A stretch of 49,084 nt of DNA from JAFGSZ01 sp964492185 (GTDB taxonomy: Bacteria > Bacteroidota > Bacteroidia > Bacteroidales > UBA10428). The notes beneath the pieces are model-generated. The model was not told the DNA's origin. It made no database searches and worked only from the letters and a program-made list of their open reading frames with translations. The stretch is taken from positions 1 to 49,084 of the forward strand of contig CAZBJH010000009.1 of assembly GCA_964492185.1 (NCBI GenBank). The letters run 5' to 3'. Of the stretch, positions 1 through 7,435 are shown piece by piece. The position numbers and the translations under genes were made by a program. How positions within the stretch are numbered: the first letter of the stretch is position 1; every line of letters begins with the position of its first letter.

Positions 1-55
1 TTCTTACGATCTTGCAATCAAAGGTGCGTTTTTTTACAGATGCTCGTACTTTCAT
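1..55 (-). CDS. rpmJ: 50S ribosomal protein L36, truncated by window edge
   Basis: The first 18 codons read MKVRASVKKRTFDCKIVR, which is the N-terminus of bacterial L36, with the first zinc-ligand Cys of the family in the DCKIV motif. The rest lies beyond the left edge. It follows infA by 18 bp, as is usual at the end of the Bacteroidota spc cluster. The call rests on the N-terminal match and the gene order. Confidence 0.93.
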   Translation of the reverse strand, partial: MKVRASVKKRTFDCKIVR

Positions 56-73
56 GTGTATAATATTTATCCT

Positions 74-292
74 TTATTTATATCTGAATGTTATTCTTCC
101 TTTTGTCAGATCATATGGAGACATTTCAACCTTTACCTTGTCTCCCGGTAATATCTTAATATAGTGCATTCTCATTTTGCCTGAAATATGAGCTGTAATA
201 ATATGCCCGTTTTCCAGTTCTACACGAAACATCGCGTTTGACAGTGCTTCTTTAATTGTACCATCCTGCTCAATCGAAGGTTGTTTAGCCAT
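74..292 (-). CDS. infA: Translation initiation factor IF-1
   Basis: A 72-residue single S1/OB-fold protein that binds the 30S A site during initiation. It contains the family landmarks EQDGTI, FRVELENGH, HISGKMRMHYI and GDKVKVEMSPYDL, and ends RITFRYK. An in-frame TTG lies two codons upstream, but the ATG giving MAKQPSIEQDG matches the family N-terminus, so 292 is taken as the start. It lies between map and rpmJ. Confidence 0.96.
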   Translation of the reverse strand: MAKQPSIEQDGTIKEALSNAMFRVELENGHIITAHISGKMRMHYIKILPGDKVKVEMSPYDLTKGRITFRYK

Positions 293-319
293 AAGCAATT
301 TATTTAATACCAGGGGATA

Positions 320-1096
320 TTAATTCGCATTGATCAATTTTTCAATATATTCAAAAGTAGATAATATATCAGCTTTTTCTTTACCGATCGCCACTGCCAG
401 TTCATAATGAGCTGATGTTGAACGGTCGGCAGTCCTGATAGTCCATCCGTCATTTGATTGTACAATTTCTTTTCTTCCAAGGTTGATCATAGGTTCAATA
501 CAAATAACCATTCCTTCCTTTAGCTTTACACCACTTCCCCTGCGACCGTAATTGGGAACTTCGGGTGATTCGTGCATGCTCTTCCCCAGTCCGTGACCTA
601 CCATTTCCCGCACAACCGAAAAACCTGCTTCCTCACAATGAATCTGAATTGCATATCCTATATCTCCTGTACGTTTACCGGCCACAGCATTTTCAATCCC
701 CTTATACAGCGCTTCCTCTGTAGTTTTTAACAATTTTTTTTCCTTACTGTTTATCTCTCCCACCGAAAAGGTGTATGCTGTATCTCCGTAATATTTGTTC
801 CATAACACCCCACAATCAACCGATATCACATCGCCCTCCTTTAATTCATATCCCGAGGGAATACCATGCACAACCTCACTGTTAACTGAAGTGCATAATG
901 TTTTCGGATATCCCCTGTAACCTAAAAACCCGGGTACTGCACCGTGATCACGGATAAACTCCTCAGCCCGCCGGTCAAGCAGTTCTGTCGTGACCCCCGG
1001 CTTTATCAACTCACCAACGCTAGCAAGGGTTTTTGAAACCAGATCGTTGCTCTTCCGTAATAATTCAATCTCTTCTGCTGTTTTTATTTTTCCCAT
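320..1096 (-). CDS. map: Methionine aminopeptidase, type I
   Basis: This 258-residue metallopeptidase removes the initiator methionine from nascent proteins. The five metal ligands of the pita-bread fold are visible at about D94 (SVDCG), D105 (YGDTA), H168 (MVGHGLG), E201 (IEPMI) and E232 (HYELA), and the substrate-site His at about H78 (VHGIP). An upstream start at 1135 would overlap secY; the ATG at 1096 gives the normal MGKIKTAEEIE N-terminus and leaves a 13-bp gap to secY. There is no N-terminal zinc-finger extension, so it is the short bacterial form. It is probably co-transcribed with secY. Confidence 0.95.
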   Translation of the reverse strand: MGKIKTAEEIELLRKSNDLVSKTLASVGELIKPGVTTELLDRRAEEFIRDHGAVPGFLGYRGYPKTLCTSVNSEVVHGIPSGYELKEGDVISVDCGVLWNKYYGDTAYTFSVGEINSKEKKLLKTTEEALYKGIENAVAGKRTGDIGYAIQIHCEEAGFSVVREMVGHGLGKSMHESPEVPNYGRRGSGVKLKEGMVICIEPMINLGRKEIVQSNDGWTIRTADRSTSAHYELAVAIGKEKADILSTFEYIEKLINAN

Positions 1097-1109
1097 CAAA
1101 AAACTTTTT

Positions 1110-2435
1110 TTACATAGCAGCAGCACCGCCTGCACGACCTTTAATACGGCCTGACTTCATCAAGCCGTCATATTTTCTCATTAGCAGGTGACTTTCAATC
1201 TGCTGCAATGTGTCAAGCACTACACCAACAAGGATCAACAACGAAGTTCCCCCGTAAAACTGTGCAAACCCCCTTGTAACACCCGCCAGCATAGCAAAAG
1301 CAGGCAATATGGCAACAAGGGCAAGGAAGAGTGATCCAGGGAAGGTTATCCTTGACATTATCGTATCCAAAAACTCCACGGTCTTCCTGCCAGGTTTGAC
1401 CCCTGGAATAAAACCGCCGTTTTTCTTCATATCCTCTGCCATTTGTGTCGGGTTAATTGTTATTGCCGTATAAAAATAGGTAAATAACACGATCAGCAGG
1501 GCAAATGTAAAATTATACCAGAAGCCTGTAAAATTTGCAAAGGCCGCTACAAATCCAGACATTGATTCTCCGCCGTACTGTCCGAAAGTCAGTGGAAGAA
1601 ACATTATGGCCTGTGCAAATATAATTGGCATAACACCAGCAGCATTTACCTTTAGGGGAATATACTGCCTCACCCCCCCGTATTGCTTATTCCCGACTAT
1701 GCGCTTTGCATACTGCACAGGTATTCGCCTTGTACCCTGAACAAGCAAAATGCTGACCACAAATACAAGGAACAAAAATACAATTTCCAGTAAAAAGGCT
1801 ACCAGTCCGCCACCCTGACTTTCCAGCCGGGCAGTCCATTCACCAATCGTGGCAAAAGGCAGTCGTGCAATAATACCGATCATAATGATCAGCGAGATCC
1901 CGTTTCCTATTCCTTTATCTGTTATTCTTTCACCGAGCCACATCACAAACATCGTACCTGTTGTCAGTATGATAACGGACGAAATGGTAAAGAAGGTTCC
2001 GGGCAATACACGGGCCTCAGGTGGTATCTGGGTCAGATATCCCGGTGCCTGCACGAACAGAATTATCAAAGTAAGATATCGTGTGATTTGATTGATCTTG
2101 CGTCTGCCGCTTTCTCCTTCCTTTTGAAGACGCTGAAAATATGGTACGGCTATACCCAGCAACTGAACAACAATAGAAGCAGAAATATAAGGCATGATAC
2201 CCAGTGCAAAAATAGATGCATTGGAAAATGCCCCTCCTGAAAACATGTCAAGTATCCCAAGTACCCCTTCGGATGTTCTTTGTTGCAAAAGTTGTAATTT
2301 TGACGGGTCAACGCCGGGCAATACTACATTCGAACCCAGCCGGTATATAAGCAAAATACCAAGGGTATAAAGTATACGGGTACGCAGATCCTCAATTCTG
2401 AAAATGTTTTTTATGGTCTCGATAAATGCTTTCAC
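1110..2435 (-). CDS. secY: Protein translocase subunit SecY
   Basis: A 441-residue polytopic protein that forms the protein-conducting channel with SecE and SecG in the inner membrane. Ten hydrophobic segments are apparent. Family motifs include DMFSGGAFSNASIFALGIMP in the plug/TM2 region, GESGRRKINQ in a cytosolic loop, and RRIPVQYAKR. The start is GTG (GTG AAA GCA), and the MKAFIETIKNIFRIEDL N-terminus aligns with Bacteroidota SecY. The upstream spacer to rplO is unusually long at about 130 bp and holds a repeat element, described separately, that ends about 4 bases before this GTG. Confidence 0.97.
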   Translation of the reverse strand: MKAFIETIKNIFRIEDLRTRILYTLGILLIYRLGSNVVLPGVDPSKLQLLQQRTSEGVLGILDMFSGGAFSNASIFALGIMPYISASIVVQLLGIAVPYFQRLQKEGESGRRKINQITRYLTLIILFVQAPGYLTQIPPEARVLPGTFFTISSVIILTTGTMFVMWLGERITDKGIGNGISLIIMIGIIARLPFATIGEWTARLESQGGGLVAFLLEIVFLFLVFVVSILLVQGTRRIPVQYAKRIVGNKQYGGVRQYIPLKVNAAGVMPIIFAQAIMFLPLTFGQYGGESMSGFVAAFANFTGFWYNFTFALLIVLFTYFYTAITINPTQMAEDMKKNGGFIPGVKPGRKTVEFLDTIMSRITFPGSLFLALVAILPAFAMLAGVTRGFAQFYGGTSLLILVGVVLDTLQQIESHLLMRKYDGLMKSGRIKGRAGGAAAM

Positions 2436-2561
2436 GTATAATATAATTAATGTTCTGGTTTACAAATTATTAATCCTTTTAGTCAATGCTTGTGGTATTC
2501 GTTACCCTGCAAATTAATAATTTAATAAGATGCCTGGTGAACCGACCGCTGAGGATTTCAT
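2436..2561 (-). repeat. Degenerate copy of the translation-gene leader element (rplO-secY spacer)
   Basis: Read on the minus strand, this spacer starts with an ATGAAATCCTCA mini-ORF start. It then has GGTTCACC, a block matching TTATTAAATTATTAATTTGC, then AATACCAC and ATTGACTAAAAGGATTAAT, and ends about 64 nt after AATACCAC at the secY GTG. The same blocks in the same order occur before rpmC (7136-7401) and in the 199-bp units before the EF-G paralogue (15621-16082). This copy lacks the roughly 60-nt stem-loop part, so it looks like a deletion derivative. Confidence 0.8.
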
Positions 2562-2565
2562 AAAA

Positions 2566-3012
2566 TCAAATTTTTACAGCATTTCCTTCAAGAGCTTCAA
2601 TGGCTTTAATTGCTGACTTGGAAAAGGCATGAGCCTTTACCTCAAGTTTCGAGGTGATCTCACCGTTACCAAGTATTTTAACGAGATCGTTTTTCTGTAC
2701 AAGTCCTGCTTCAAACAATGTTTGAAAATCGATCACCGATAGTTTCTTTTTGTCAGCCAGTTTCTGAATAGCACTGATATTTATCGCTTTAAATTCCTTT
2801 CTGTTAATATTCGTAAAGCCAAATTTAGGAACACGTCGTTGCAATGGCATCTGACCACCTTCGAATCCGAACCGCTTTTTGTATCCCGATCGTGATTTAG
2901 CTCCCTTATGTCCCCTTGTGGAGGTTCCGCCTCTTCCCGAACCCTGACCTCTTCCAATTCTTCTCGAACCTCTTACCGAGCCCTTTGCAGGTTGTAAATT
3001 ACTTAAATCCAT
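2566..3012 (-). CDS. rplO: 50S ribosomal protein L15
   Basis: A 148-residue late-assembly 50S protein. The N-terminus is the typical Gly/Arg/Ser-rich extension (GRGQGSGRGGTSTRGHKGA, about residues 21-39) that penetrates the rRNA core, followed by the FEGGQMPLQRRVPK motif. The ATG at 3012 gives MDLSNLQPAKGS; an ATG four codons further upstream is possible but does not fit the family N-terminus. It lies 13 bp after rpmD. Confidence 0.96.
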   Translation of the reverse strand: MDLSNLQPAKGSVRGSRRIGRGQGSGRGGTSTRGHKGAKSRSGYKKRFGFEGGQMPLQRRVPKFGFTNINRKEFKAINISAIQKLADKKKLSVIDFQTLFEAGLVQKNDLVKILGNGEITSKLEVKAHAFSKSAIKAIEALEGNAVKI

Positions 3013-3025
3013 AATGTACTTCAAT

Positions 3026-3205
3026 TTATAGTTCCTGTACCGTAACTAAATGTTTGACTTTATTAACCATTCCCTGTACCTGTGGTGTTGCTTCCAACTC
3101 TACAGAACCGTGCATTTTTTTAAGACCAAGAGCCTCCAGGGTAAGCTTTTGCCGTTGTGTACTTCCGATCTTACTTCTGATCTGTGTTATCTTTACTTTA
3201 GACAT
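3026..3205 (-). CDS. rpmD: 50S ribosomal protein L30
   Basis: A 59-residue ORF, MSKVKITQIRSKIG...VTVQEL, found by translating the gap between rpsE and rplO. It has the L30 features QIRSKIG, the Gln-Lys-Leu-Thr-Leu-x-Ala-Leu-Gly-Leu helix and the conserved VxGM(V/I)xKVxHLV end. Its length is normal for L30 and its position between rpsE and rplO is the expected one. Confidence 0.96.
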   Translation of the reverse strand: MSKVKITQIRSKIGSTQRQKLTLEALGLKKMHGSVELEATPQVQGMVNKVKHLVTVQEL

Positions 3206-3217
3206 TTTTACTGCTTA

Positions 3218-3733
3218 TTATCCGTTGAATACTTTTTCGAGACTAATACCACGTTGTCGCGCGATCGTGTTTGCATCACGAAGCTCCAGCAAGGCATTAA
3301 AAGTAGCTTTCACGAGATTATGCGGGTTTGATGATCCTTTTGATTTTGCCAGGACATCTTTTATGCCCACACTTTCCAGTACTGCACGCATGGCTCCCCC
3401 TGCAACAACACCCGTACCATTGGAAGCAGGTTTAATAAAGACAACCGCTCCTCCGTATTTTGACAGTTGTTCGTGCGGTATGGTACCATTGATCACAGGA
3501 ACCCTTATAAGGTTTTTCTTAGCGTCCTCAATTCCTTTAGCGATTGCTGTAGTTACTTCATTTGCTTTCCCCAGGCCAAATCCGACAATTCCGTCTTCGT
3601 TTCCCACAACAACAATTGCTGAAAAACTAAATGTACGGCCGCCTTTTGTGACCTTTGTTACCCGCTGAATACTTACCAACCGGTCTTTTAAATCAAGATC
3701 TGTAGTTTTAACCTTTCTGATACTTTTAGCCAT
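3218..3733 (-). CDS. rpsE: 30S ribosomal protein S5
   Basis: A 171-residue protein with an N-terminal double-stranded-RNA-binding fold (RVTKVTKGGRTFSFSAIVVVG, about residues 24-44) followed by the S5 C-terminal domain (PASNGTGVVAGGAMRAVLE). It acts in decoding accuracy and helicase activity at the mRNA entry channel. The start follows rplR by 6 bp, consistent with tight co-transcription. Confidence 0.96.
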   Translation of the reverse strand: MAKSIRKVKTTDLDLKDRLVSIQRVTKVTKGGRTFSFSAIVVVGNEDGIVGFGLGKANEVTTAIAKGIEDAKKNLIRVPVINGTIPHEQLSKYGGAVVFIKPASNGTGVVAGGAMRAVLESVGIKDVLAKSKGSSNPHNLVKATFNALLELRDANTIARQRGISLEKVFNG

Positions 3734-3739
3734 AATTTG

Positions 3740-4099
3740 TTAAAATTTTAATCCGCCTTCTCTGGCTGCTTCAGCCAGAGCTTTAACTCTTCCGTGATAT
3801 AAATAACCATTGCGATCGAACACAACATTTTCTATACCTGCCTGTTTTGAGTTATCGGCAGCCAGTTTGCCAACCAGTTTGGCCTGATCAATTTTTGTAA
3901 TTTTCTTTTTTTCCAAAATTTCCTTGTTCAGCGATGATGCTGTGACCAATGTTCTGCCATCGGCATCATTAATCAACTGAACATATATTTGTTTGTTGCT
4001 CCGGAAAACCGTCATCCTTGGTTTTACCTGCGTACCTATGATCCTTTTCCGGATCCTGAGTTTAATTCTGCGCCTTCTTTTATGCTTACTTAAAGCCAT
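3740..4099 (-). CDS. rplR: 50S ribosomal protein L18
   Basis: A 119-residue 5S-rRNA-binding protein. A very basic N-terminus (KHKRRRRIKLRIRKRI) precedes the conserved core (RMTVFRSNKQIYVQLI, DRNGYLYHGRVKALAEAAREGGL). Length and C-terminal motif are standard for bacterial L18. Confidence 0.96.
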   Translation of the reverse strand: MALSKHKRRRRIKLRIRKRIIGTQVKPRMTVFRSNKQIYVQLINDADGRTLVTASSLNKEILEKKKITKIDQAKLVGKLAADNSKQAGIENVVFDRNGYLYHGRVKALAEAAREGGLKF

Positions 4100-4123
4100 G
4101 ATTCAATCATTTACCGTATTAAT

Positions 4124-4678
4124 TTATACACTTGCAGATTTCCCTGCTTTTTTGCGGATATACTCTCCTACAAATTTTATACCTTTCCCTTTGTATGGCT
4201 CCGGCGGCCTCAGTGACCTGATCTTCGCCGCGACCTGATTGAGCAATTGTTTATCTGCACTGGAAAGGGTTATTACAGGATTGCTTCTTCGTTCTGTTTT
4301 GGCTTCCACCTTGATCTCCTCGGGAAGCATAATATGAATATCATGCGAATAACCAACCGAAAGTTCCAGTATCTGTCCCTTTGCTTCAGCCTTAAAACCA
4401 ACACCAACCAACTCCTGCTGAAGACTATAACCGTCAGATACACCTTTAACCATATTATATAACAAAGCCCTGTATAATCCATGAAGAGATTTGTGCCTTT
4501 TCTGTTCAGTGGGCCTTGAGATGATAATCTGGTTTTCTTTAAGTTCAACCTTGATATCGGGATCAACTTTCTGGTTCAATTCACCTTTCGGCCCTTTTAC
4601 CTGTACCGTATTATCGTCATTTACAGATACAGAAACACCCTCTGGTAAATCAATCGGTAATTTTCCTATCCTCGACAT
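4124..4678 (-). CDS. rplF: 50S ribosomal protein L6
   Basis: A 184-residue protein with two tandem L6 domains. It begins MSRIGKLPIDLPEGVSV and carries the signature RPPEPYKGKGIKF near the C-terminus, which contacts 23S rRNA close to the factor-binding region. It follows rpsH by 15 bp. Confidence 0.96.
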   Translation of the reverse strand: MSRIGKLPIDLPEGVSVSVNDDNTVQVKGPKGELNQKVDPDIKVELKENQIIISRPTEQKRHKSLHGLYRALLYNMVKGVSDGYSLQQELVGVGFKAEAKGQILELSVGYSHDIHIMLPEEIKVEAKTERRSNPVITLSSADKQLLNQVAAKIRSLRPPEPYKGKGIKFVGEYIRKKAGKSASV

Positions 4679-4693
4679 TTGAATTCCTCCAAT

Positions 4694-5089
4694 TTAATAT
4701 ACGTAACACAATACTTCACCACCAACTTTTTCCTTCCGCGCTTCCTTATCTGTCATCACTCCCATGCTGGTAGACAAAATGGCAATCCCCAGACCATTTA
4801 ACACCCTGGGAACATTGGTGCCGCCGGTATATTTTCTCAAGCCCGGCTTACTGATCCTTTCAAGCTTTTTGATGGCGGACAGTTTTGTTTCCGGATGATA
4901 TTTAAGGGCTATCTTAATAATTCCCTGGGTGTTATCATCAACAAACTTATAATTCAATATGTATCCTTTTTCAAAAAGAATTTTTGTCATATCCTTTTTT
5001 AAATTGGACGCGGGTATTTCCACCACCCTATGATGTGCCATTATGGCATTTCTGATTCTGGTTAAATAATCTGCAATCGGATCTGTCAT
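4694..5089 (-). CDS. rpsH: 30S ribosomal protein S8
   Basis: A 131-residue primary 16S-rRNA-binding protein (central domain). It begins MTDPIADYLTRIRNA, has the conserved GLGIAILSTSMGVMTDKEAR motif, and ends GGEVLCYVY. In E. coli the homologue is the translational repressor of the spc operon; no obvious S8 site was identified here. Confidence 0.96.
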   Translation of the reverse strand: MTDPIADYLTRIRNAIMAHHRVVEIPASNLKKDMTKILFEKGYILNYKFVDDNTQGIIKIALKYHPETKLSAIKKLERISKPGLRKYTGGTNVPRVLNGLGIAILSTSMGVMTDKEARKEKVGGEVLCYVY

Positions 5090-5119
5090 TTTATTTTGTT
5101 ATTTGTCTATACTTAATTA

Positions 5120-5389
5120 TTACCAACTTGCCTTCTTAATTCCCGGGATTAGACCCTGTGAAGCCATCTCCCTGAACGTTATCCTGCTGATCCCGAACTG
5201 CCGGATATATCCCTTTGGCCTGCCCGTTAATTTGCACCGGTTATGCATCCTGATAGGATTTGAATTCCTGGGCAAGCGGCTCAATGCCTGGTAATCACCC
5301 TCAGCTTTCAGTCTTGCTCTTTTCTCAGCGTATTTGTCAATCATTTTCTTACGCTTTACTTCGCGAGCCTTCATTGATTCTTTAGCCAT
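5120..5389 (-). CDS. rpsN: 30S ribosomal protein S14, zinc-independent form
   Basis: An 89-residue protein. The ATG at 5389 gives MAKESMKAREVKRKKM, the normal S14 N-terminus; a longer reading to 5479 would run back into rplE. The central motif RCKLTGRPKGYIRQFGISR is present. There is no CxxC...CxxC zinc ribbon, so this is the long C-minus S14 type. It lies 4 bp after rplE. Confidence 0.96.
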   Translation of the reverse strand: MAKESMKAREVKRKKMIDKYAEKRARLKAEGDYQALSRLPRNSNPIRMHNRCKLTGRPKGYIRQFGISRITFREMASQGLIPGIKKASW

Positions 5390-5393
5390 GTTG

Positions 5394-5951
5394 TTAACCT
5401 CGTTTAATATTTTTAAATGGTATGCCAAATTCCCTGAGCAGGGCATAACCTTCTTCATCGGTATCGGCCGTTGTAACAAATGTTACTTCCATTCCAATAA
5501 TCTTATTGATTTTATCAATGTCAATCTCAGGGAAAATAATCTGTTCCTGGATCCCCAGTGTATAGTTGCCTCTTCCATCAAGCTTACTGGTTACACCATT
5601 AAAATCACGAATACGCGGCAGGGCAACACTGATCAACCTTTCCAGGAATTCATACATACGTTCCCTCCGAAGCGTAACCTTAACACCGATAGGCATTTTC
5701 CTCCTCAGCTTGAAATTTGAAATGTCCTTCTTTGATAATGTCTGTACTGCCTTTTGTCCGGCGATCAGCGTTAGCTCTTCCTCGGCTATGTCAATCAGCT
5801 TTTTATCAGCAACTGCCTGGCCAACACCCTGGTTAAGGACAATCTTTTTAAGCCTGGGTACCTGCATAATGCTTTTGTAACCAAATTCTTTGGTCAGTGC
5901 AGGTACGATATTTTCATCATATCTTTTCTTAAGAGTAGGTACATAATCCAT
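5394..5951 (-). CDS. rplE: 50S ribosomal protein L5
   Basis: A 185-residue protein of the central protuberance that binds 5S rRNA and contacts P-site tRNA. It carries the family motifs QVPRLKKIVLNQGVG, KLRRKMPIGVKVTLR and GRGNYTLGIQEQIIFPEI. Its ATG overlaps the rplX stop by one base (TAATG), which suggests translational coupling. Confidence 0.96.
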   Translation of the reverse strand: MDYVPTLKKRYDENIVPALTKEFGYKSIMQVPRLKKIVLNQGVGQAVADKKLIDIAEEELTLIAGQKAVQTLSKKDISNFKLRRKMPIGVKVTLRRERMYEFLERLISVALPRIRDFNGVTSKLDGRGNYTLGIQEQIIFPEIDIDKINKIIGMEVTFVTTADTDEEGYALLREFGIPFKNIKRG

Positions 5952-6274
5952 TACTTGATCTCCTCTCCTGATTTTTTAGAATATCTGACTAATTTTCCTT
6001 TACTGTTCAATCTGCGACCGACTCTGGTCGGTTCACCTGATGAAGGATCCACCAGCAACAGGTTTGATAAATTCACAGGAGCTTCTTTTTTAATAATCCC
6101 GCCCTGCGGATTATTTGCATCAGGTTTACTATGCTTTGATACCATATTAACACCTTCAACTACCGCGCGGCTTTTCCCGCGAGCAATTTCAAGCACTCTT
6201 CCTTTTTGTCCTTTGTATTCTCCTGTAATTACAAAAACAGTATCACCTTTTTTTATATGGGTCTTTTTTTGCAT
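5951..6274 (-). CDS. rplX: 50S ribosomal protein L24
   Basis: A 107-residue assembly-initiator protein with a KOW motif (IKKGDTVFVITGEYKGQKGRV, about residues 7-27) and the GGIIKKEAPVNLSNLLLVDP segment. The ATG at 6274 (MQKKTHIKKGD) is chosen over an upstream start at 6322, which would run into rplN. Confidence 0.96.
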   Translation of the reverse strand: MQKKTHIKKGDTVFVITGEYKGQKGRVLEIARGKSRAVVEGVNMVSKHSKPDANNPQGGIIKKEAPVNLSNLLLVDPSSGEPTRVGRRLNSKGKLVRYSKKSGEEIK

Positions 6275-6293
6275 CGATCTGAATTTTAATTTT

Positions 6294-6659
6294 TTACAGC
6301 ACCTCGGGTGCCAGTGAAACAATTTTCATAAACCCGTCTCTTAATTCCCTGGCAACAGGACCAAAAATACGCGTACCTCTTATTTCTTCAATATTTGTTA
6401 GTAACACACAGGCATTATCATCAAACCTGATATATGATCCGTCAGTACGCCTTATTTCTTTGTTTGTTCTGACTACCACAGCTTTACTGACCGTGCCTTT
6501 TTTTATTTCACCCGAAGGTATGGCGCTTTTTACTGTCACAATGATCTTATCGCCAATGCTTGCATATTTTTTTCCGGTACCTCCCAGGACTCTGACGCAA
6601 AGCACCTCTTTGGCACCACTATTATCTGCAACCGATAATCTGCTTTCTTGTTGTATCAT
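6294..6659 (-). CDS. rplN: 50S ribosomal protein L14
   Basis: A 121-residue protein beginning MIQQESRLSVADNSGAKE, with the family core GGTGKKYASIGD and the end IVSLAPEVL. It lies at the subunit interface next to L19. The start is only 2 bp after the rpsQ stop. Confidence 0.97.
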   Translation of the reverse strand: MIQQESRLSVADNSGAKEVLCVRVLGGTGKKYASIGDKIIVTVKSAIPSGEIKKGTVSKAVVVRTNKEIRRTDGSYIRFDDNACVLLTNIEEIRGTRIFGPVARELRDGFMKIVSLAPEVL

Positions 6660-6661
6660 GA

Positions 6662-6919
6662 TTACTTAGCCCTTTCGATAATTTCAACTAATCTCCAACT
6701 TTTGTTTTTACTCAGCGGACGGGTTTCCATTACGCGCACCTGATCCCCGATATTACAATCGTTCGACTCATCATGTACCATAAACTTTTTGGTCTTGTTC
6801 ACAAATTTACCGTATATGGGATGCTTCACTTTTCTTTTTACAGCAACCACGATGGATTTTCCCATTTTATTACTGGTAACTATCCCGATACGTTCTTTAC
6901 GAATATTTCTCTTTTCCAT
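6662..6919 (-). CDS. rpsQ: 30S ribosomal protein S17
   Basis: An 85-residue OB-fold primary 16S-binding protein. The motif RIGIVTSNKMGKSIVVAV (about residues 11-28) and the segment ending GDQVRVMETRPLSKNKSWRL are diagnostic. It lies between rpmC and rplN with short spacers. Confidence 0.96.
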   Translation of the reverse strand: MEKRNIRKERIGIVTSNKMGKSIVVAVKRKVKHPIYGKFVNKTKKFMVHDESNDCNIGDQVRVMETRPLSKNKSWRLVEIIERAK

Positions 6920-6928
6920 TATTGAAGT

Positions 6929-7135
6929 TTAGCTATTCTTATTTTCATTTTTTGCTTTCTCCCGCAAAATAGTTTGTAAGCGGGCAATATTCTTTCGGGA
7001 ACTCCTCATCTTTAAAGGATTATCAAGAGGAGAAATGGCATGATTCAGTTTTTGTTTGGCTAAAAAGCTCTTTTCGTTATCCAGCCTCTCTTCAATTTCC
7101 TTTATAGTTAATTCCCTTATTTCTGAAGATTTCAT
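6929..7135 (-). CDS. rpmC: 50S ribosomal protein L29
   Basis: A 68-residue two-helix protein near the peptide exit tunnel. It begins MKSSEIRELTIKEIEERL and ends in the RKNIARLQTILREK helix. It is separated from rplP by 300 bp where these genes are normally adjacent; the gap is filled by a repeat element ending immediately before this start codon, so its leader differs from the rest of the operon. Confidence 0.95.
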   Translation of the reverse strand: MKSSEIRELTIKEIEERLDNEKSFLAKQKLNHAISPLDNPLKMRSSRKNIARLQTILREKAKNENKNS

Positions 7136-7401
7136 CTGTATATAATATAATTAATGTTCCGGTTTACAAATTATTAATCCTTTAATCAATGTTTGTGGTA
7201 TTTGTTCACATTTTGTTAATTTTAAATGGTGTTCACGAGCTCTCCCGCTAACGCGGGATCGGTTGTTACCTCGCGAATTAATAATTTAATAAGGTGCTCG
7301 GTGAACCCCCACCATGCAATATTTTGTACCTCAATTTTATATTCATATCCATTTGTCTTTGTATACATTATGCAATTTTATCGTAATGGTGAGGGTTTCA
7401 T
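7136..7401 (-). repeat. Translation-gene leader element in the rplP-rpmC spacer
   Basis: This fills nearly all of the 300-bp gap between rplP and rpmC. On the minus strand the order is: mini-ORF ATGAAACCCTCACCATTA (7378-7401, peptide MKPSPLR), an AT-rich loop, a second stem arm TGGTGGGGGTT (7304-7314) that pairs with AACCCTCACCA (7387-7397) with one G-U wobble, GTTCACCGAGCACC, TTATTAAATTATTAATT, a hairpin CCCGC-GTTA-GCGGG, a decayed second copy of the GTGAACACC...AATACCAC part, and a 67-nt stretch leading to the rpmC ATG. The same architecture precedes the EF-G paralogue and secY. Confidence 0.85.
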
Positions 7402-7435
7402 CTGTATTTATCTTTATATAAAGTTATATTTTGAA

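Noticed and set aside
5390..5479. Extended S14 start at 5479
   Set aside because: It would overlap the end of rplE by about 86 bp, and the extra residues do not resemble S14; the ATG at 5389 gives the family N-terminus.
5334..5720. Plus-strand ORFs within the ribosomal cluster (for example here and at 1849-2091 or 13598-13897)
   Set aside because: They are opposite-strand shadows of highly conserved ribosomal genes with no domain signal of their own.
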